This document shows, one piece after another, positions 15,837 through 24,810 of a stretch of 51,593 nucleotides of DNA (positions are counted from its first letter, which is position 1; the number at the start of each line of letters is the position of its first letter). A program made the translations under genes and the position numbers. The DNA is from an uncultured Bacteroidales bacterium (GTDB lineage: Bacteria; Bacteroidota; Bacteroidia; Bacteroidales; WCHB1-69): NCBI GenBank assembly GCA_937901455.1, contig CALDIA010000153.1:1-51593 (forward strand), in the 5' to 3' direction. Below the pieces are notes generated by a model, which did no database searches, was not told the origin of the DNA, and saw nothing but the letters and a program-made list of their open reading frames with translations.

Positions 15837-17103
15837 TCATTGATGTCAGCCATTGGGTGGCAGGCACTACGTGGATGGTTTCGTTATCTTTTTCAACCAC
15901 CTCTTCGGTATTGAAGGTAATCAGGGTGAGTTTCCGGCAATTGAATTTCTTGGCGCCTTGCACCAAGCCATTGATTTCGCGCTGGCGTGTTTTCTCGGAA
16001 GTTATCTGGTAGCTCACCTGTATCAGCTCTTGTACCATGCCGTTTTTGGCCACTAAAAAATCCACCTCAAAAGACTTTTCCTTGTAGTAGAACACTTCGG
16101 CGTACTGGTGGTGATAACGGCGCAGTAGTTCGATGCACACTACATTCTCCAAACGCCATCCCAAGTTTTCGAGCGAGAAGGTGTCGTTGCGATCGCTTGC
16201 CATCGCCACATCCACCACATAGCATTTCTCGTTGCGAACCCGCTCGATGGCCTTATATGAGAACTTTTTTACCCCTACAAACAAAAAGGCCTCTTTCAAA
16301 TAGCCGAAATACTTGTCGGCGGTATGGTTGGATATGCCAAACATCTTGCTGACGGATGTCGCTGAAAACTCCTGTGCGAAATTGTCGGCCAAGTAGGCAG
16401 CCATTTTTCTCAACACTTCTTCCTGCCGGATCTTGAAACGCCGCGTGATGTCGTTGCGGATAATGGCGTTGAACAACCCGTCGATATAGTTTTTGGGATT
16501 CTCTTCTTTCTGCAATTCGGGAAAACCACCTGTCGTCAGATACCTGTGCAGGGCATTTTGTCGCAAGCCAATGGCCTTGGTTGTGATGGAAGTGGTGTCA
16601 ACTGCATTGATTCGGCAAAACTCAGCAAACGAGAAGGGATATAGTTCCACCTTGTTGTGGCGGCCTGTCAGATGTGTCATCAATTCATTTGACAGCAACT
16701 TGGAATTGGATCCCGTAAGGAAAATGCGTTTCCTTTGTCTAAGCAGTCGGTTGACAAACAAAGGCCACGATTCCACATTCTGGATTTCATCAAAAAACAT
16801 AGCGTTTATATCGCCATAGACAATGTAAATGGCTTCCAGGAGTTTGTTTAAATCCTCGGTTTGTAGTGCCGCCAGCCGCTCGTCATCAAAATTCACAAAC
16901 GCACACTCGACGGCATTGTCAAGCAAGAATTTTGTGCAAAGCGTGGATTTCCCGCTTCGTCTGACACCGATGACTACTTGTGCCAAACTGCTGTTTGGCG
17001 ACAGTTGGGAAGCTTCGAGGCGTTCACAGAAGGAACTCATGTCCTCAGACATGATCTCCTCGCGCTGGTCGGCTATGATCTTGGCTAATTCTTCTACTAA
17101 CAT
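15829..17103 (-). CDS. AAA_14/DUF4143 ATPase inserted between hsdR and hsdS
   Basis: A 424-residue protein. Walker A is VIGVRRSGKST (about residues 45-55), Walker B is AMFFDEIQNVESW, and the sensor region is IFLTGSNSKLL. The C-terminal DUF4143 part contains FEVDFLVAKNG, which resembles the core of PD-(D/E)xK nuclease folds. This family is abundant in Bacteroidota and poorly understood. It is not a known subunit of type I restriction systems. The gene has its own matching promoter and three direct repeats upstream, so it is probably an independent unit that settled inside the locus. Its last codons run into the heptamer array before hsdS. Confidence 0.9.
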   Translation of the reverse strand: MLVEELAKIIADQREEIMSEDMSSFCERLEASQLSPNSSLAQVVIGVRRSGKSTLCTKFLLDNAVECAFVNFDDERLAALQTEDLNKLLEAIYIVYGDINAMFFDEIQNVESWPLFVNRLLRQRKRIFLTGSNSKLLSNELMTHLTGRHNKVELYPFSFAEFCRINAVDTTSITTKAIGLRQNALHRYLTTGGFPELQKEENPKNYIDGLFNAIIRNDITRRFKIRQEEVLRKMAAYLADNFAQEFSATSVSKMFGISNHTADKYFGYLKEAFLFVGVKKFSYKAIERVRNEKCYVVDVAMASDRNDTFSLENLGWRLENVVCIELLRRYHHQYAEVFYYKEKSFEVDFLVAKNGMVQELIQVSYQITSEKTRQREINGLVQGAKKFNCRKLTLITFNTEEVVEKDNETIHVVPATQWLTSMSN

Positions 17104-17120
17104 ACTTCGAAAATTTTCTG

Positions 17121-17152
17121 CAAAGATACAATTAAATTCCTTATTTTCTCAA
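17121..17152 (-). promoter_or_regulatory. promoter of the DUF4143 ATPase gene
   Basis: Read on the minus strand: TTG (plus 17150-17152), 21 bases, TATCTTTG (plus 17121-17128), 18 bases before the ATG. It matches the Bacteroidota pattern. Confidence 0.65.
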
Positions 17153-17217
17153 TTCTATCTCTTTAAACTTCCTTATTTTCCCAATTGTCACCTTGTAAAT
17201 TTCCTTATTGTTTGTTA
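17134..17217 (-). repeat. three imperfect ~20-bp direct repeats with a 31-32 bp period
   Basis: AAATTCCTTATTTTCTCAAT (17134), AAACTTCCTTATTTTCCCAA (17165) and AAATTTCCTTATTGTTTGTT (17197) form a phased series upstream of the DUF4143 gene, and the first covers its -33 region. They could be operator sites. The rest of the 237-bp gap to hsdR is AT-rich with nothing else recognised. Confidence 0.6.
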
Positions 17218-17340
17218 ATGAAAATTATGTATATTGTTGAAAATCACTGGTTTAATAGCTTTTTCACAACTTTTCAAGATTATTCACGTCATCGATTGCT
17301 AATTGTTTCATTTTCTTTTTGTTATGTTTTCAGTGTAGTT

Positions 17341-20301
17341 TTAGTCCGTCACGTAAGCGCTAAACCCTTCAATCTTGCGTCCTGAAGCGAGTCGGTTGAA
17401 ATGCGGGGCAAGTTCATTCATAAGGCTCTCTTTCGCTGCCTTGCGCGCTTTCCAACCCATGGGGGCAAAGAGTTCGTTCAGTTTGTCTTCGTCAATGCGC
17501 GCAAAGCGGATGGTCTCGGTGATGAAGGCAAGCAGGCTTTCCTTGTCAATACCGTAATTCTCGGCCATAGCGGCAAACGTCTCATTAATCATTTTCTCCT
17601 TAAAGGCCTGATATCCTTCTTTCACCTCCTGGTCGGACATGGCAGTGCCGAGAGGCAACGAGTCGATATAGGCGGCGATATACTCTTTCTCGTCCGCCAC
17701 TTCCGTGCTGGAGGTGAGAATGGAGAGCAATTGCTCCTTGGTCATCTTTTGCTTGTGCGTGGGACGCGTGTAGAGGGAAATCAAGTGCATAATGTAATCG
17801 TAATCGATCACCGTGGAGGCGAAGAGTACGAGTTCGAAGTCGTAATCCTTATACTTGGAATCTTCGGGATTGGGGCTTTGGGCAAGATTCGCCTTTATCT
17901 CTTTGGCGGTTTCCAAATATGCGCCGCGGAAAGCACGCAGGGTGTCGTCGTCGAGGTCTTTTTGAATGGCCTGCCGCTGTTCGGGCGTAAGATCGGTGTA
18001 TTGGTCGAGCCGTGTCTTGAGCGCCTGAACCTTCTTGAAGGCTTCGATGAAGTCCATCTTGGCCTCCGTGCCGGCCAAATTGCCCACCTCAGCAGGTGTG
18101 CAGTCAAGATTGTGCCCGTTCATCGTGGATACAAGTGCTTGTACGGCATTGTGATACTCCTGGATGACTTCGGATGCGGGGGCCACGAGCCAGATTCTCC
18201 TCTCGGCTTCCACATCGGTGCCGGAGAAAAGTGTGATGGCTTCATCCACACGATCGCGCAGGTCCCTGTAGCAAATGATGTTGCCGTAAGGTTTGGTGGC
18301 ATTGAGAATGCGGTTGGTTCTGGAAAATGCCTGGATAAGCGAATGGTGCTTGAGATCCTTGTCCACATAGAGGGTGTTGAGGTATTTGGAGTCGAAACCG
18401 GTGAGCAGCATATCCACCACAATGACGATGTCGATTTTCTTGTCTCGCGACACGACGGAGTTAGGGTACTTTTGATCCTTGATTCGCTTTTGCACATCAC
18501 GGTAGTAGTCGTCAAAATTGTTCACGGAGTGATTCGTGCCAAACCGGATGTTGTATTGCGTAATGATACTGCTGAGCGCCGATTTTTTGCCGGAAGGATT
18601 CGTTTGGAGATCCCACTTTTCCTGTTCGAGGTCTTCTTGCAGCTGCTCAATGTCTTTGTTGCCTTCGGCCGGAGGAGTGAAGACACAAGCAATGTTGAGC
18701 GGTTTGTAATCGGGATCGGTGACCAAAAGCAGATCCTGCTTGCGCTCGAAGATACGATGATATTCGATGGCGGAATCAATGGAATCAGTGGCAAATATCG
18801 CATTGAACCGGCGATGGTTAGTGGCGGCATCGTGTTTTTTCAAAATGTTCTCAACAATGGCCTCGCGGGTAGGCGTGACAACATGGTCTCCATTTTCAGC
18901 ATGGTAGTAATCGATATGGAATTGAAGAACGTTCTTGTCGTCAATGGCATTGGTGATGGTATATTGGTGGAGTTGTTTCTGGAAGACATCTTTTGTGGTG
19001 ACGTAGGAAGCCGTGGTCCCATCCACTTTTGTGTAGTAGCTATTGTCTTCGAAGATAGGCGTTCCTGTGAAGCCGAACATTTGAGCGTGTGGGAAGAACT
19101 CTTCAATGACGCGACGGTTCTCGCCAAACTGACTCCGGTGGCATTCGTCGAAAATAAAGACAATTCGTTTGTTTTGGAGCTTGCGAAGGCGTTCGACGTA
19201 ATTCTGACGGTTGTTAGGATCCAGCGCAAGGCCAAGCTTCTGAATAGTGGTGACAATCACCTTGTCGGCATAGTCTTCAGAACACAGGCGGTTGACCAAT
19301 GCACCGGTATTGACATTCTGCTCCACACAGCCTTCCTGGAATTTGTTGAACTCCTCGCGTGTCTGGGTGTCCAGATCCTTGCGGTCCACCACAAAGATGC
19401 ACTTTGCAATGTCGCCGTTCCCCTTCAAAAGAGTAGAGGCCTTAAATGAGGTTAAGGTTTTCCCGGAACCCGTGGTATGCCAAATGTAACCATTGCCGGA
19501 GTCATTGTCCACACACTGAAGAATACTTTCCACTGCGTATATCTGATAGGGGCGCATCACCATCATCTGCCGGGTGCTTTGCACGAGAACCATGTATCGG
19601 CTGATAAGACGACCAAGTGTACATTTTGGCAACATAATGGATGTGAAGGAATGGAGATCCAAAACCTTGTGTCCCTCACGGGTGGCCGCCCGACAAACCG
19701 GAAGGTATTGCTCGTCTGCATCGAATTTGAAAAAGTCGTCGTTGTTGTTGGCGAAATAAAGCGTGCTGGAAGCCCCATTGCTCACCACAAACAGTTGCAT
19801 GAAGCACATAATCGTGTTGGTGTAACCATTGCCACGATCTTTTTTGTATTTGGCTATCTGCTCAATGGCCTTGACGGGGGAGATGACCACATCTTTGAGC
19901 TCGATTTGTACAAGCGGAAGGCCGTTGATGAGGATAACCACATCATAACGGTGATTGCTGTCTTCAGTGTTGATGCGAAGCTGATTGCACACTTCGTAAG
20001 TGTTTTTACACCAGTCCTTGATATTGACAAGCGTATAGTTGAGCGGAGTGCCGTCGTCGCGAATGAACGTCTGTTTTTCGCGTAGCAACTGTGACGCTTT
20101 GAAAACATCGGGCGTGATGATTTCACCGAGGAGTCTCTCGAATTCGTGGTCAGAGAGATGTACGAAGTTAAGGCGTTCAAATTTCTCACGAAAGTTATTC
20201 CGAAGAGATTCTGAGTTACGGATGTCGTTGCGATAAACGTAATTCAGTTCTTGTAATTGTTCGATGAACTGTTGCTCAATTTGTGCTTCTTTTTGACTCA
20301 T
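17341..20301 (-). CDS. hsdR: type I restriction endonuclease subunit HsdR
   Basis: A 986-residue protein when started at MSQKEAQIEQQF, which is where HsdR proteins normally begin. A 26-residue longer version starting at 20379 is also open. The N-terminal nuclease domain has YDVVILINGLPLVQIELK (PD-(D/E)xK type: Asp and E-x-K). The motor has Walker A TTGSGKTLTS, the box DECHRSQFG, motif III FGFTGTP and the later helicase motif ALIQAFSRTNR equivalent (LIQAFSRTNRIL). The C-terminal helical domain is present. It translocates DNA and cuts at a distance when the HsdS site is unmethylated. No frameshift is seen. It lies 237 bases upstream of the DUF4143 gene. Confidence 0.95.
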   Translation of the reverse strand: MSQKEAQIEQQFIEQLQELNYVYRNDIRNSESLRNNFREKFERLNFVHLSDHEFERLLGEIITPDVFKASQLLREKQTFIRDDGTPLNYTLVNIKDWCKNTYEVCNQLRINTEDSNHRYDVVILINGLPLVQIELKDVVISPVKAIEQIAKYKKDRGNGYTNTIMCFMQLFVVSNGASSTLYFANNNDDFFKFDADEQYLPVCRAATREGHKVLDLHSFTSIMLPKCTLGRLISRYMVLVQSTRQMMVMRPYQIYAVESILQCVDNDSGNGYIWHTTGSGKTLTSFKASTLLKGNGDIAKCIFVVDRKDLDTQTREEFNKFQEGCVEQNVNTGALVNRLCSEDYADKVIVTTIQKLGLALDPNNRQNYVERLRKLQNKRIVFIFDECHRSQFGENRRVIEEFFPHAQMFGFTGTPIFEDNSYYTKVDGTTASYVTTKDVFQKQLHQYTITNAIDDKNVLQFHIDYYHAENGDHVVTPTREAIVENILKKHDAATNHRRFNAIFATDSIDSAIEYHRIFERKQDLLLVTDPDYKPLNIACVFTPPAEGNKDIEQLQEDLEQEKWDLQTNPSGKKSALSSIITQYNIRFGTNHSVNNFDDYYRDVQKRIKDQKYPNSVVSRDKKIDIVIVVDMLLTGFDSKYLNTLYVDKDLKHHSLIQAFSRTNRILNATKPYGNIICYRDLRDRVDEAITLFSGTDVEAERRIWLVAPASEVIQEYHNAVQALVSTMNGHNLDCTPAEVGNLAGTEAKMDFIEAFKKVQALKTRLDQYTDLTPEQRQAIQKDLDDDTLRAFRGAYLETAKEIKANLAQSPNPEDSKYKDYDFELVLFASTVIDYDYIMHLISLYTRPTHKQKMTKEQLLSILTSSTEVADEKEYIAAYIDSLPLGTAMSDQEVKEGYQAFKEKMINETFAAMAENYGIDKESLLAFITETIRFARIDEDKLNELFAPMGWKARKAAKESLMNELAPHFNRLASGRKIEGFSAYVTD

Positions 20302-20409
20302 AGCCTTGTTCTTGTTTTTATCACTCTGACAGCGATCGATGACCTTGATGCGGATGTCCGCGTTTTTGGAATTCGGCATAACACGATACTTTTATGGCAA
20401 ATAAGGTTG

Positions 20410-20417
20410 CAAAAGTA
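20410..20417 (-). promoter_or_regulatory. -7 promoter element of hsdR
   Basis: CAAAAGTA on the plus strand reads TACTTTTG on the minus strand, 30 bases before the longer possible hsdR start and 108 before the preferred one. It is divergent from the promoter of the pseudouridine synthase gene. No -33 TTG is clear. Confidence 0.45.
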
Positions 20418-20467
20418 GCATTTTTCGGAACATGTTGGCTGCAGAAACGGATTCCCCCAAAAAATCC

Positions 20468-20475
20468 TATCTTTG
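20468..20475 (+). promoter_or_regulatory. -7 promoter element of the pseudouridine synthase gene
   Basis: TATCTTTG lies 20 bases before the ATG at 20496, and inside the frame that would be used by the alternative start at 20394. This supports the shorter protein. Confidence 0.55.
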
Positions 20476-20495
20476 CCACCCAAAAAGAATCCATC

Positions 20496-21026
20496 ATGGT
20501 CATCCTCTTTAACAAACCCTACGGCGTGCTGAGCCAGTTCACCCCTGAGGCGGGGCACCGGGCCCTCAACGAGTTCGGATTTCCGCAGGGCGTCTATGCC
20601 GCGGGACGGCTCGACCACGACAGCGAGGGCGCCCTGCTGCTGACGGACGACGGTCGGCTGATCAAGCAGTTGCTGGACCCAAAGAATGCCCACCCGCGCA
20701 CCTACCTTGCCCAAGTGGATGGCGAAATCACCGACGAAGCCCTTCAACAGCTGCGGAAAGGGGTCGTCATCAAGGGCTACCGCACCCGTCCCTGCAAGGC
20801 CGAACGAACCCTGCCGCCAGAAAACCTCTGGGAGCGCGTGCCGCCTATCCGCTATCGTGCCAACATCCCCACCAGCTGGGTCCGCCTCACCCTCACCGAA
20901 GGCAAAAACCGCCAAGTCCGCCATATGACCGCCGCCGTCGGCTTCCCGACCCTGCGGCTCATTCGCGTCCAAATCGGCGACCTTAGTCTGGGCGAACTCC
21001 AACCAGGCGAGTGGAGAGTTGTTTAA
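20496..21026 (+). CDS. rluE: rRNA pseudouridine synthase, RsuA/RluE family
   Basis: A 176-residue protein starting MVILFNKPYGVLSQF. The catalytic motif is GRLDHDSEGALLLTDDG with Asp40. The later family motifs RTYLAQVDG, LTEGKNRQVRHMTAAVG and PTLRLIRVQIGDL are intact. There is no N-terminal S4 domain, which fits RluE (U2457 of 23S rRNA) rather than RsuA or RluB. The assignment to the exact uridine is by family only. An in-frame ATG 102 bases upstream would add 34 residues that look non-conserved. The gene diverges from hsdR and marks the right edge of the defence locus. Confidence 0.88.
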   Translation: MVILFNKPYGVLSQFTPEAGHRALNEFGFPQGVYAAGRLDHDSEGALLLTDDGRLIKQLLDPKNAHPRTYLAQVDGEITDEALQQLRKGVVIKGYRTRPCKAERTLPPENLWERVPPIRYRANIPTSWVRLTLTEGKNRQVRHMTAAVGFPTLRLIRVQIGDLSLGELQPGEWRVV

Positions 21027-21151
21027 CTGGGATCAACAGACATTCGTACATAACAATGAGTGATGCCATGGCGGATGATAACTTTGCCAAAATGCTTGAA
21101 TCAAAGTGATATTGTGGAATCCAGTTGACGGCTGGGCTCGTGGCAATATTA

Positions 21152-21170
21152 CCCCCCCCCAAAAAAAAAA
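21152..21170 (+). other. C9-A10 homopolymer junction in an intergenic region
   Basis: Nine C are followed directly by ten A, in the 283-bp gap between the pseudouridine synthase gene and the PH-like gene. Around it lie short scraps such as an 18-codon open frame starting at 21056. No gene is recognised in the gap. The tract is a likely slippage or assembly-error site. Confidence 0.7.
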
Positions 21171-21309
21171 CAATACGAACACAGATTATACAGATGATGT
21201 GTGTTGTCCCTGTCCATGCGTGTCCGCATACATACCACAATTAGGGCATAGAATCAAAGTCGATGCAGTTAAGATAAAAATATGCTTCACCTATAAAACC
21301 AGTGGCAAT

Positions 21310-21588
21310 CTATTCATAAATTCCCCATTCCGCACTGATTCCATTTGTGGCAATCACTTCCTTGAATCTTGCGCGTTGTTCCTTGGAGGACGGCATCGGA
21401 ATTGTTATGGGCCTTTTCTTGCCTTTTATGTAAAGGAACAGGTCCATTGCGTCATAGGTAACGAAACTTTTGCCCAAATCCAAATCCCTGATATGTTCTA
21501 CTTGGTCGTATGGAATAATTGTCTTGAAAGGGAAAGGCCATAATGGACGAATGATGACTATACAGTCGTCATATACATTGAGTTGCAT
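21310..21588 (-). CDS. short PH-domain-like protein, possibly N-terminally truncated
   Basis: A 92-residue protein from the ATG giving MQLNVYDDCIVIIRPL. The strand pattern (VYDDCIVIIRPLWPFPFKTIIPYDQVEHI, read in two parts) resembles the core of bacterial PH-like (bPH) domains, in which a short beta sheet follows one or two membrane helices. Upstream in the same frame there is a hydrophobic stretch (TVHLFPILIFPLLCHYV) that overlaps the end of the MBOAT gene, so a longer protein with a membrane helix could be made from a non-ATG start. It is downstream of the O-acetylation operon on the same strand. The assignment is weak and the function unknown. Confidence 0.45.
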   Translation of the reverse strand: MQLNVYDDCIVIIRPLWPFPFKTIIPYDQVEHIRDLDLGKSFVTYDAMDLFLYIKGKKRPITIPMPSSKEQRARFKEVIATNGISAEWGIYE

Positions 21589-21614
21589 AACATAATGGCA
21601 TAGAAGAGGGAAAA

Positions 21615-23474
21615 TCAGAATTGGAAATAGATGAACGGTTGCAAGTCTGCTGTAACGAACTGGTATAGGACAAAAATGACAACAACAACGATGATTCCGA
21701 TGACCCATACGGGCAATAGGGCGAAGTTCATCCGATACCAGCGCTTCCAACGGTCGGGGAGCCAGTGGATGACCATCCCAATAATGAAGAGAATGAAAAC
21801 CGTGCGATAATTGTACAATATATCGGGGATCACACTCACATTCCAGGAACTACCGATGCTGTTGACCATGCTCTTGGCTGTGTTCCAGGCAGTCTCGTTG
21901 GCCAACGCTGGATCAAGATTGGAGCCAGACCGGAAGAAAAGACGCGTGAAGGTGATAAAAACGAAGGTCTGCGCGATGCCCCATACTTTGTCCAGCCAAG
22001 GCACATCCCGTTTAGGGAAGAGGAGCGTATAGATCGACTTAATCAGTGTGCCTGCAGTCATCACACCTGTCCATACGCATGCAATACGTAAGATGGGTGC
22101 AGGGAAGAAGTGGTTGCAAATCATGAAGATGGCAAAGATGCCACCGATGATGAGCGGTTTCACCAAGTTGTGACAGTGACGCCAGATCTTGTAGCCGATG
22201 ATGCCCAACCCGTTGAGTCCACCCCAAATCATGAAATTCCAGGAAGCGCCATGCCACAAACCTCCCAACAACATCGTATTCATATTGTTAAGGTTAGTGC
22301 TGATGACCAATCTTGCTTTTTTGGAGGCTAAGGATATGATGGTCAGCACCACGGCCAAGGTGATGATGATGGAGGTGATGACCATACTCTTAGTGAGCAT
22401 GATGATGACAAAAGCAATAAAGAGAATGCAGAAGTAGGTGCCAAAGGTGGCGTTGCGGTTACCGCCTAATGGGATGTAGAGATAGTCTTTTAACCAGTTG
22501 GAGAGTGATATGTGCCATCGTTTCCAGAAGTTGCCTGGGTTGGTAGCCTTGTAGGGCGAGTTGAAGTTCTTGGGCAGATGGAAACCCATCAGCATGGCCA
22601 CGCCAATGGCAATGTCGGTATAACCGGAGAAGTCGGCATACACTTGCAACGAGTAGATGAAGAGTGCCGAGAGATTTTCAAAAGGTGTGAACAAGGAGGG
22701 ATTATTGAAGACCCTGTCCACAAAGTTGACTGCCAAGTAGTCGCTCATGATCAGCTTTTTGGCTAATCCGTTTAGGATCCAGAAGACAGCGATGCCGAAT
22801 TGGCGCTTACTGAGGGAGTAGGGTTTGTATAGTTGCGGCACGAAGCTGTCGGCACGTACAATGGGGCCTGCCACTAACTGTGGGAAGAAGGTGACATAGA
22901 ACCCAAAGTCCAAGATGTTGCTAACGTGCGCCACCTTCCGGCGATAGACATCCACCACATAGCTGATATTTTGGAAGGTGAAAAAGGATATGCCCACAGG
23001 CAATAGTATCTTTGATGCATCAAAGTAGTTGCTGTTGGTCAGGTCGTTGGTCCATTGAGCCAGCCAATTGATGACTTCATAATGACTGTTGACGATGGTG
23101 TTGTAGGCGTCTGTGAAGAAGTAGGCGTATTTGAAATAGCAGAGGATGGCAAGATTGAGCACCACACCGATAATCATGTATGTCTTGCGCGCCCACTGTC
23201 GCGGAGATTTGTCTATCTGTATGCCAATGACATAATTGTATAGTACATCAAAAATCAAGATGAGCACAAAGAGTCCGCTGGTCTTGTAGTAAAAGAAGAC
23301 ACTGGCGAAGAAGAGGAAGGAGTTGCGGAGCAGTCGTTTGCGGTGAAAAATCGTGAATAGAGCGAACACAAGGGCGAAGAATGCCCAGAAGTTGAATTGT
23401 GTGAACAACAGCGGGTGCGCTTGGTCAAAAGAGAAAATGTTATACAGAAATATCTTGAGGTTTTCCCACGTCAT
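21615..23474 (-). CDS. MBOAT family membrane O-acyltransferase (AlgI/DltB type)
   Basis: A 619-residue protein with about eleven or more membrane segments. The MBOAT signature is clear: NPGNFWKRWH321ISLSNWLKDYLYIPLGGNR (read in parts) and the second histidine in LLGGLWH408GASWNF. Such proteins pass acetyl groups from cytoplasmic acetyl-CoA across the membrane to a periplasmic SGNH partner that esterifies a polysaccharide. Two SGNH genes lie directly upstream: the nearer stops two bases before this start. The three genes therefore form one operon for O-acetylation of an envelope or exported glycan. The glycan is not identified by the neighbours. Confidence 0.93.
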   Translation of the reverse strand: MTWENLKIFLYNIFSFDQAHPLLFTQFNFWAFFALVFALFTIFHRKRLLRNSFLFFASVFFYYKTSGLFVLILIFDVLYNYVIGIQIDKSPRQWARKTYMIIGVVLNLAILCYFKYAYFFTDAYNTIVNSHYEVINWLAQWTNDLTNSNYFDASKILLPVGISFFTFQNISYVVDVYRRKVAHVSNILDFGFYVTFFPQLVAGPIVRADSFVPQLYKPYSLSKRQFGIAVFWILNGLAKKLIMSDYLAVNFVDRVFNNPSLFTPFENLSALFIYSLQVYADFSGYTDIAIGVAMLMGFHLPKNFNSPYKATNPGNFWKRWHISLSNWLKDYLYIPLGGNRNATFGTYFCILFIAFVIIMLTKSMVITSIIITLAVVLTIISLASKKARLVISTNLNNMNTMLLGGLWHGASWNFMIWGGLNGLGIIGYKIWRHCHNLVKPLIIGGIFAIFMICNHFFPAPILRIACVWTGVMTAGTLIKSIYTLLFPKRDVPWLDKVWGIAQTFVFITFTRLFFRSGSNLDPALANETAWNTAKSMVNSIGSSWNVSVIPDILYNYRTVFILFIIGMVIHWLPDRWKRWYRMNFALLPVWVIGIIVVVVIFVLYQFVTADLQPFIYFQF

Positions 23475-23475
23475 T

Positions 23476-24810
23476 TTAATATTGCTTTATTTCGTTGATG
23501 AAAGCCTCGAAGAGGAGGTCGCCGAGTTGCTGATAGCCTGCCGCCGTGAAGTGTACATAGTCTTTCTGTGCCAAACCCTTTTTGCGCCAAGTGTCCATGG
23601 AGCGCAATCCGCCCATGATATGAAACTGGTCCCACACGGCTCCACCAGTCAAGTCGGCAAGTCGGTGCATGACCTCGCTAACTGCTGGGCCTGTGGGGTT
23701 TACATAGTATTTGCCTTTCTTACCCTTTTTCCAAGTGTCGTTGTTTGACAGGAAAATGAAGGCGCAGTCGGGGTTTGCCTCCCGTATGCGTGCCACCAAT
23801 TCCAGATAATTTCGCTTGAAGGCTAAGGAGTCGAAGGTGCTCCCGTAAGCGTCATTCACCCCGATGCCAAAAATGACCAAGTCGGGTTTGATGAGCTCCA
23901 TGTCGCGGACAAAGTTCTTGCATCGCAGATAGGAGGTTACCTGCGCTCCGTTAACGCCGATGGAGGAGACGGTGATTCCCGCGCGTCCGTTGCGCAACAG
24001 GATGCCTTCCACCTCGAAAGTGTCTTTAGGGCTACACGGGAAATGGATGGTGAAGTCTGTGACAGGCTCATCAAGGTAGTAGAAGTAACGGTCGTGTGCC
24101 AGATCTTCGGAATCGGGGAAATGATAGATGGTGTCGTATTGCAGGATTGGATCGATGGGCCATCCGTGTGCAGCGCCCAGGAGGATGATGGTGTCGGCGT
24201 AGAAGTCGTAGTCCGGGGCGTTCATTTTGACGGAGATGCTGTTGGCGGTGTCGGAACACCAAACAGCAATGCCACTGCCGCCCAAGGGGAAGGTGTAGCT
24301 CTGATAGACATTGCGAATAAGGTTGAAAGTGGCCCTCTTGCTGATCTTATAGTCGGCTGGATTATTGCAGTTGGTGGCGGCAGAGTAGGGGAAGATGAAC
24401 CCCCGGGCTGCGGGAGGTGCTCCATAGGCGTCTAAAAGCCGCGAGCGAAACCTATGTGTCATAGTACCTGCCTGCACATGAGAGGCCCCGATGTGCAATA
24501 TGTGGAGGTGACCCTCCTTGCGCTCCATGACTCCTGACAGTTTCTCAAAGAATCGCACCAGACTCATACTGTCTTTTCCCCAATCCAAATGGTTCAGGTC
24601 GTAGCGTATGTATGGGTTCTCCACGCCACTGTCCTCTACAAGGTCGGTGTCGCTGATAATGACATTCGTGGTGTCAACTGTCAGTATGGTGTCGGTGACG
24701 AGGGGAATCTGCGGGATAGAGTCCTCCGCAGTGATGTCAACCTGCCCGAAACAATAGGCCGCCAGACTGAGAAAAAAGAACAAAAAAACTATTGCACGGA
24801 TTCGTTCCAT
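23476..24810 (-). CDS. SGNH/GDSL-type esterase or acetyltransferase, second of the O-acetylation operon
   Basis: A 444-residue protein with an N-terminal signal peptide or anchor (MERIRAIVFLFFFLSLAAYC). Block I is LHIGASH with Ser110 replacing the usual GDS context (GAS). Block III is FGIGVNDAY, and the catalytic pair D417-x-x-H420 is in KDYVHFTAAGY. The paired upstream gene ends 22 bases inside this gene, and both share the ending pattern GLxxxDYVHFTxAG, so they are paralogues. The protein is periplasmic and probably transfers to, or removes acetyl groups from, a glycan with the MBOAT protein. Confidence 0.85.
   Translation of the reverse strand: MERIRAIVFLFFFLSLAAYCFGQVDITAEDSIPQIPLVTDTILTVDTTNVIISDTDLVEDSGVENPYIRYDLNHLDWGKDSMSLVRFFEKLSGVMERKEGHLHILHIGASHVQAGTMTHRFRSRLLDAYGAPPAARGFIFPYSAATNCNNPADYKISKRATFNLIRNVYQSYTFPLGGSGIAVWCSDTANSISVKMNAPDYDFYADTIILLGAAHGWPIDPILQYDTIYHFPDSEDLAHDRYFYYLDEPVTDFTIHFPCSPKDTFEVEGILLRNGRAGITVSSIGVNGAQVTSYLRCKNFVRDMELIKPDLVIFGIGVNDAYGSTFDSLAFKRNYLELVARIREANPDCAFIFLSNNDTWKKGKKGKYYVNPTGPAVSEVMHRLADLTGGAVWDQFHIMGGLRSMDTWRKKGLAQKDYVHFTAAGYQQLGDLLFEAFINEIKQY

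Noticed and set aside
17401..19449. 682-codon open frame opposite hsdR
   Set aside because: The minus strand encodes HsdR with all motifs; the opposite frame has no recognisable domain.
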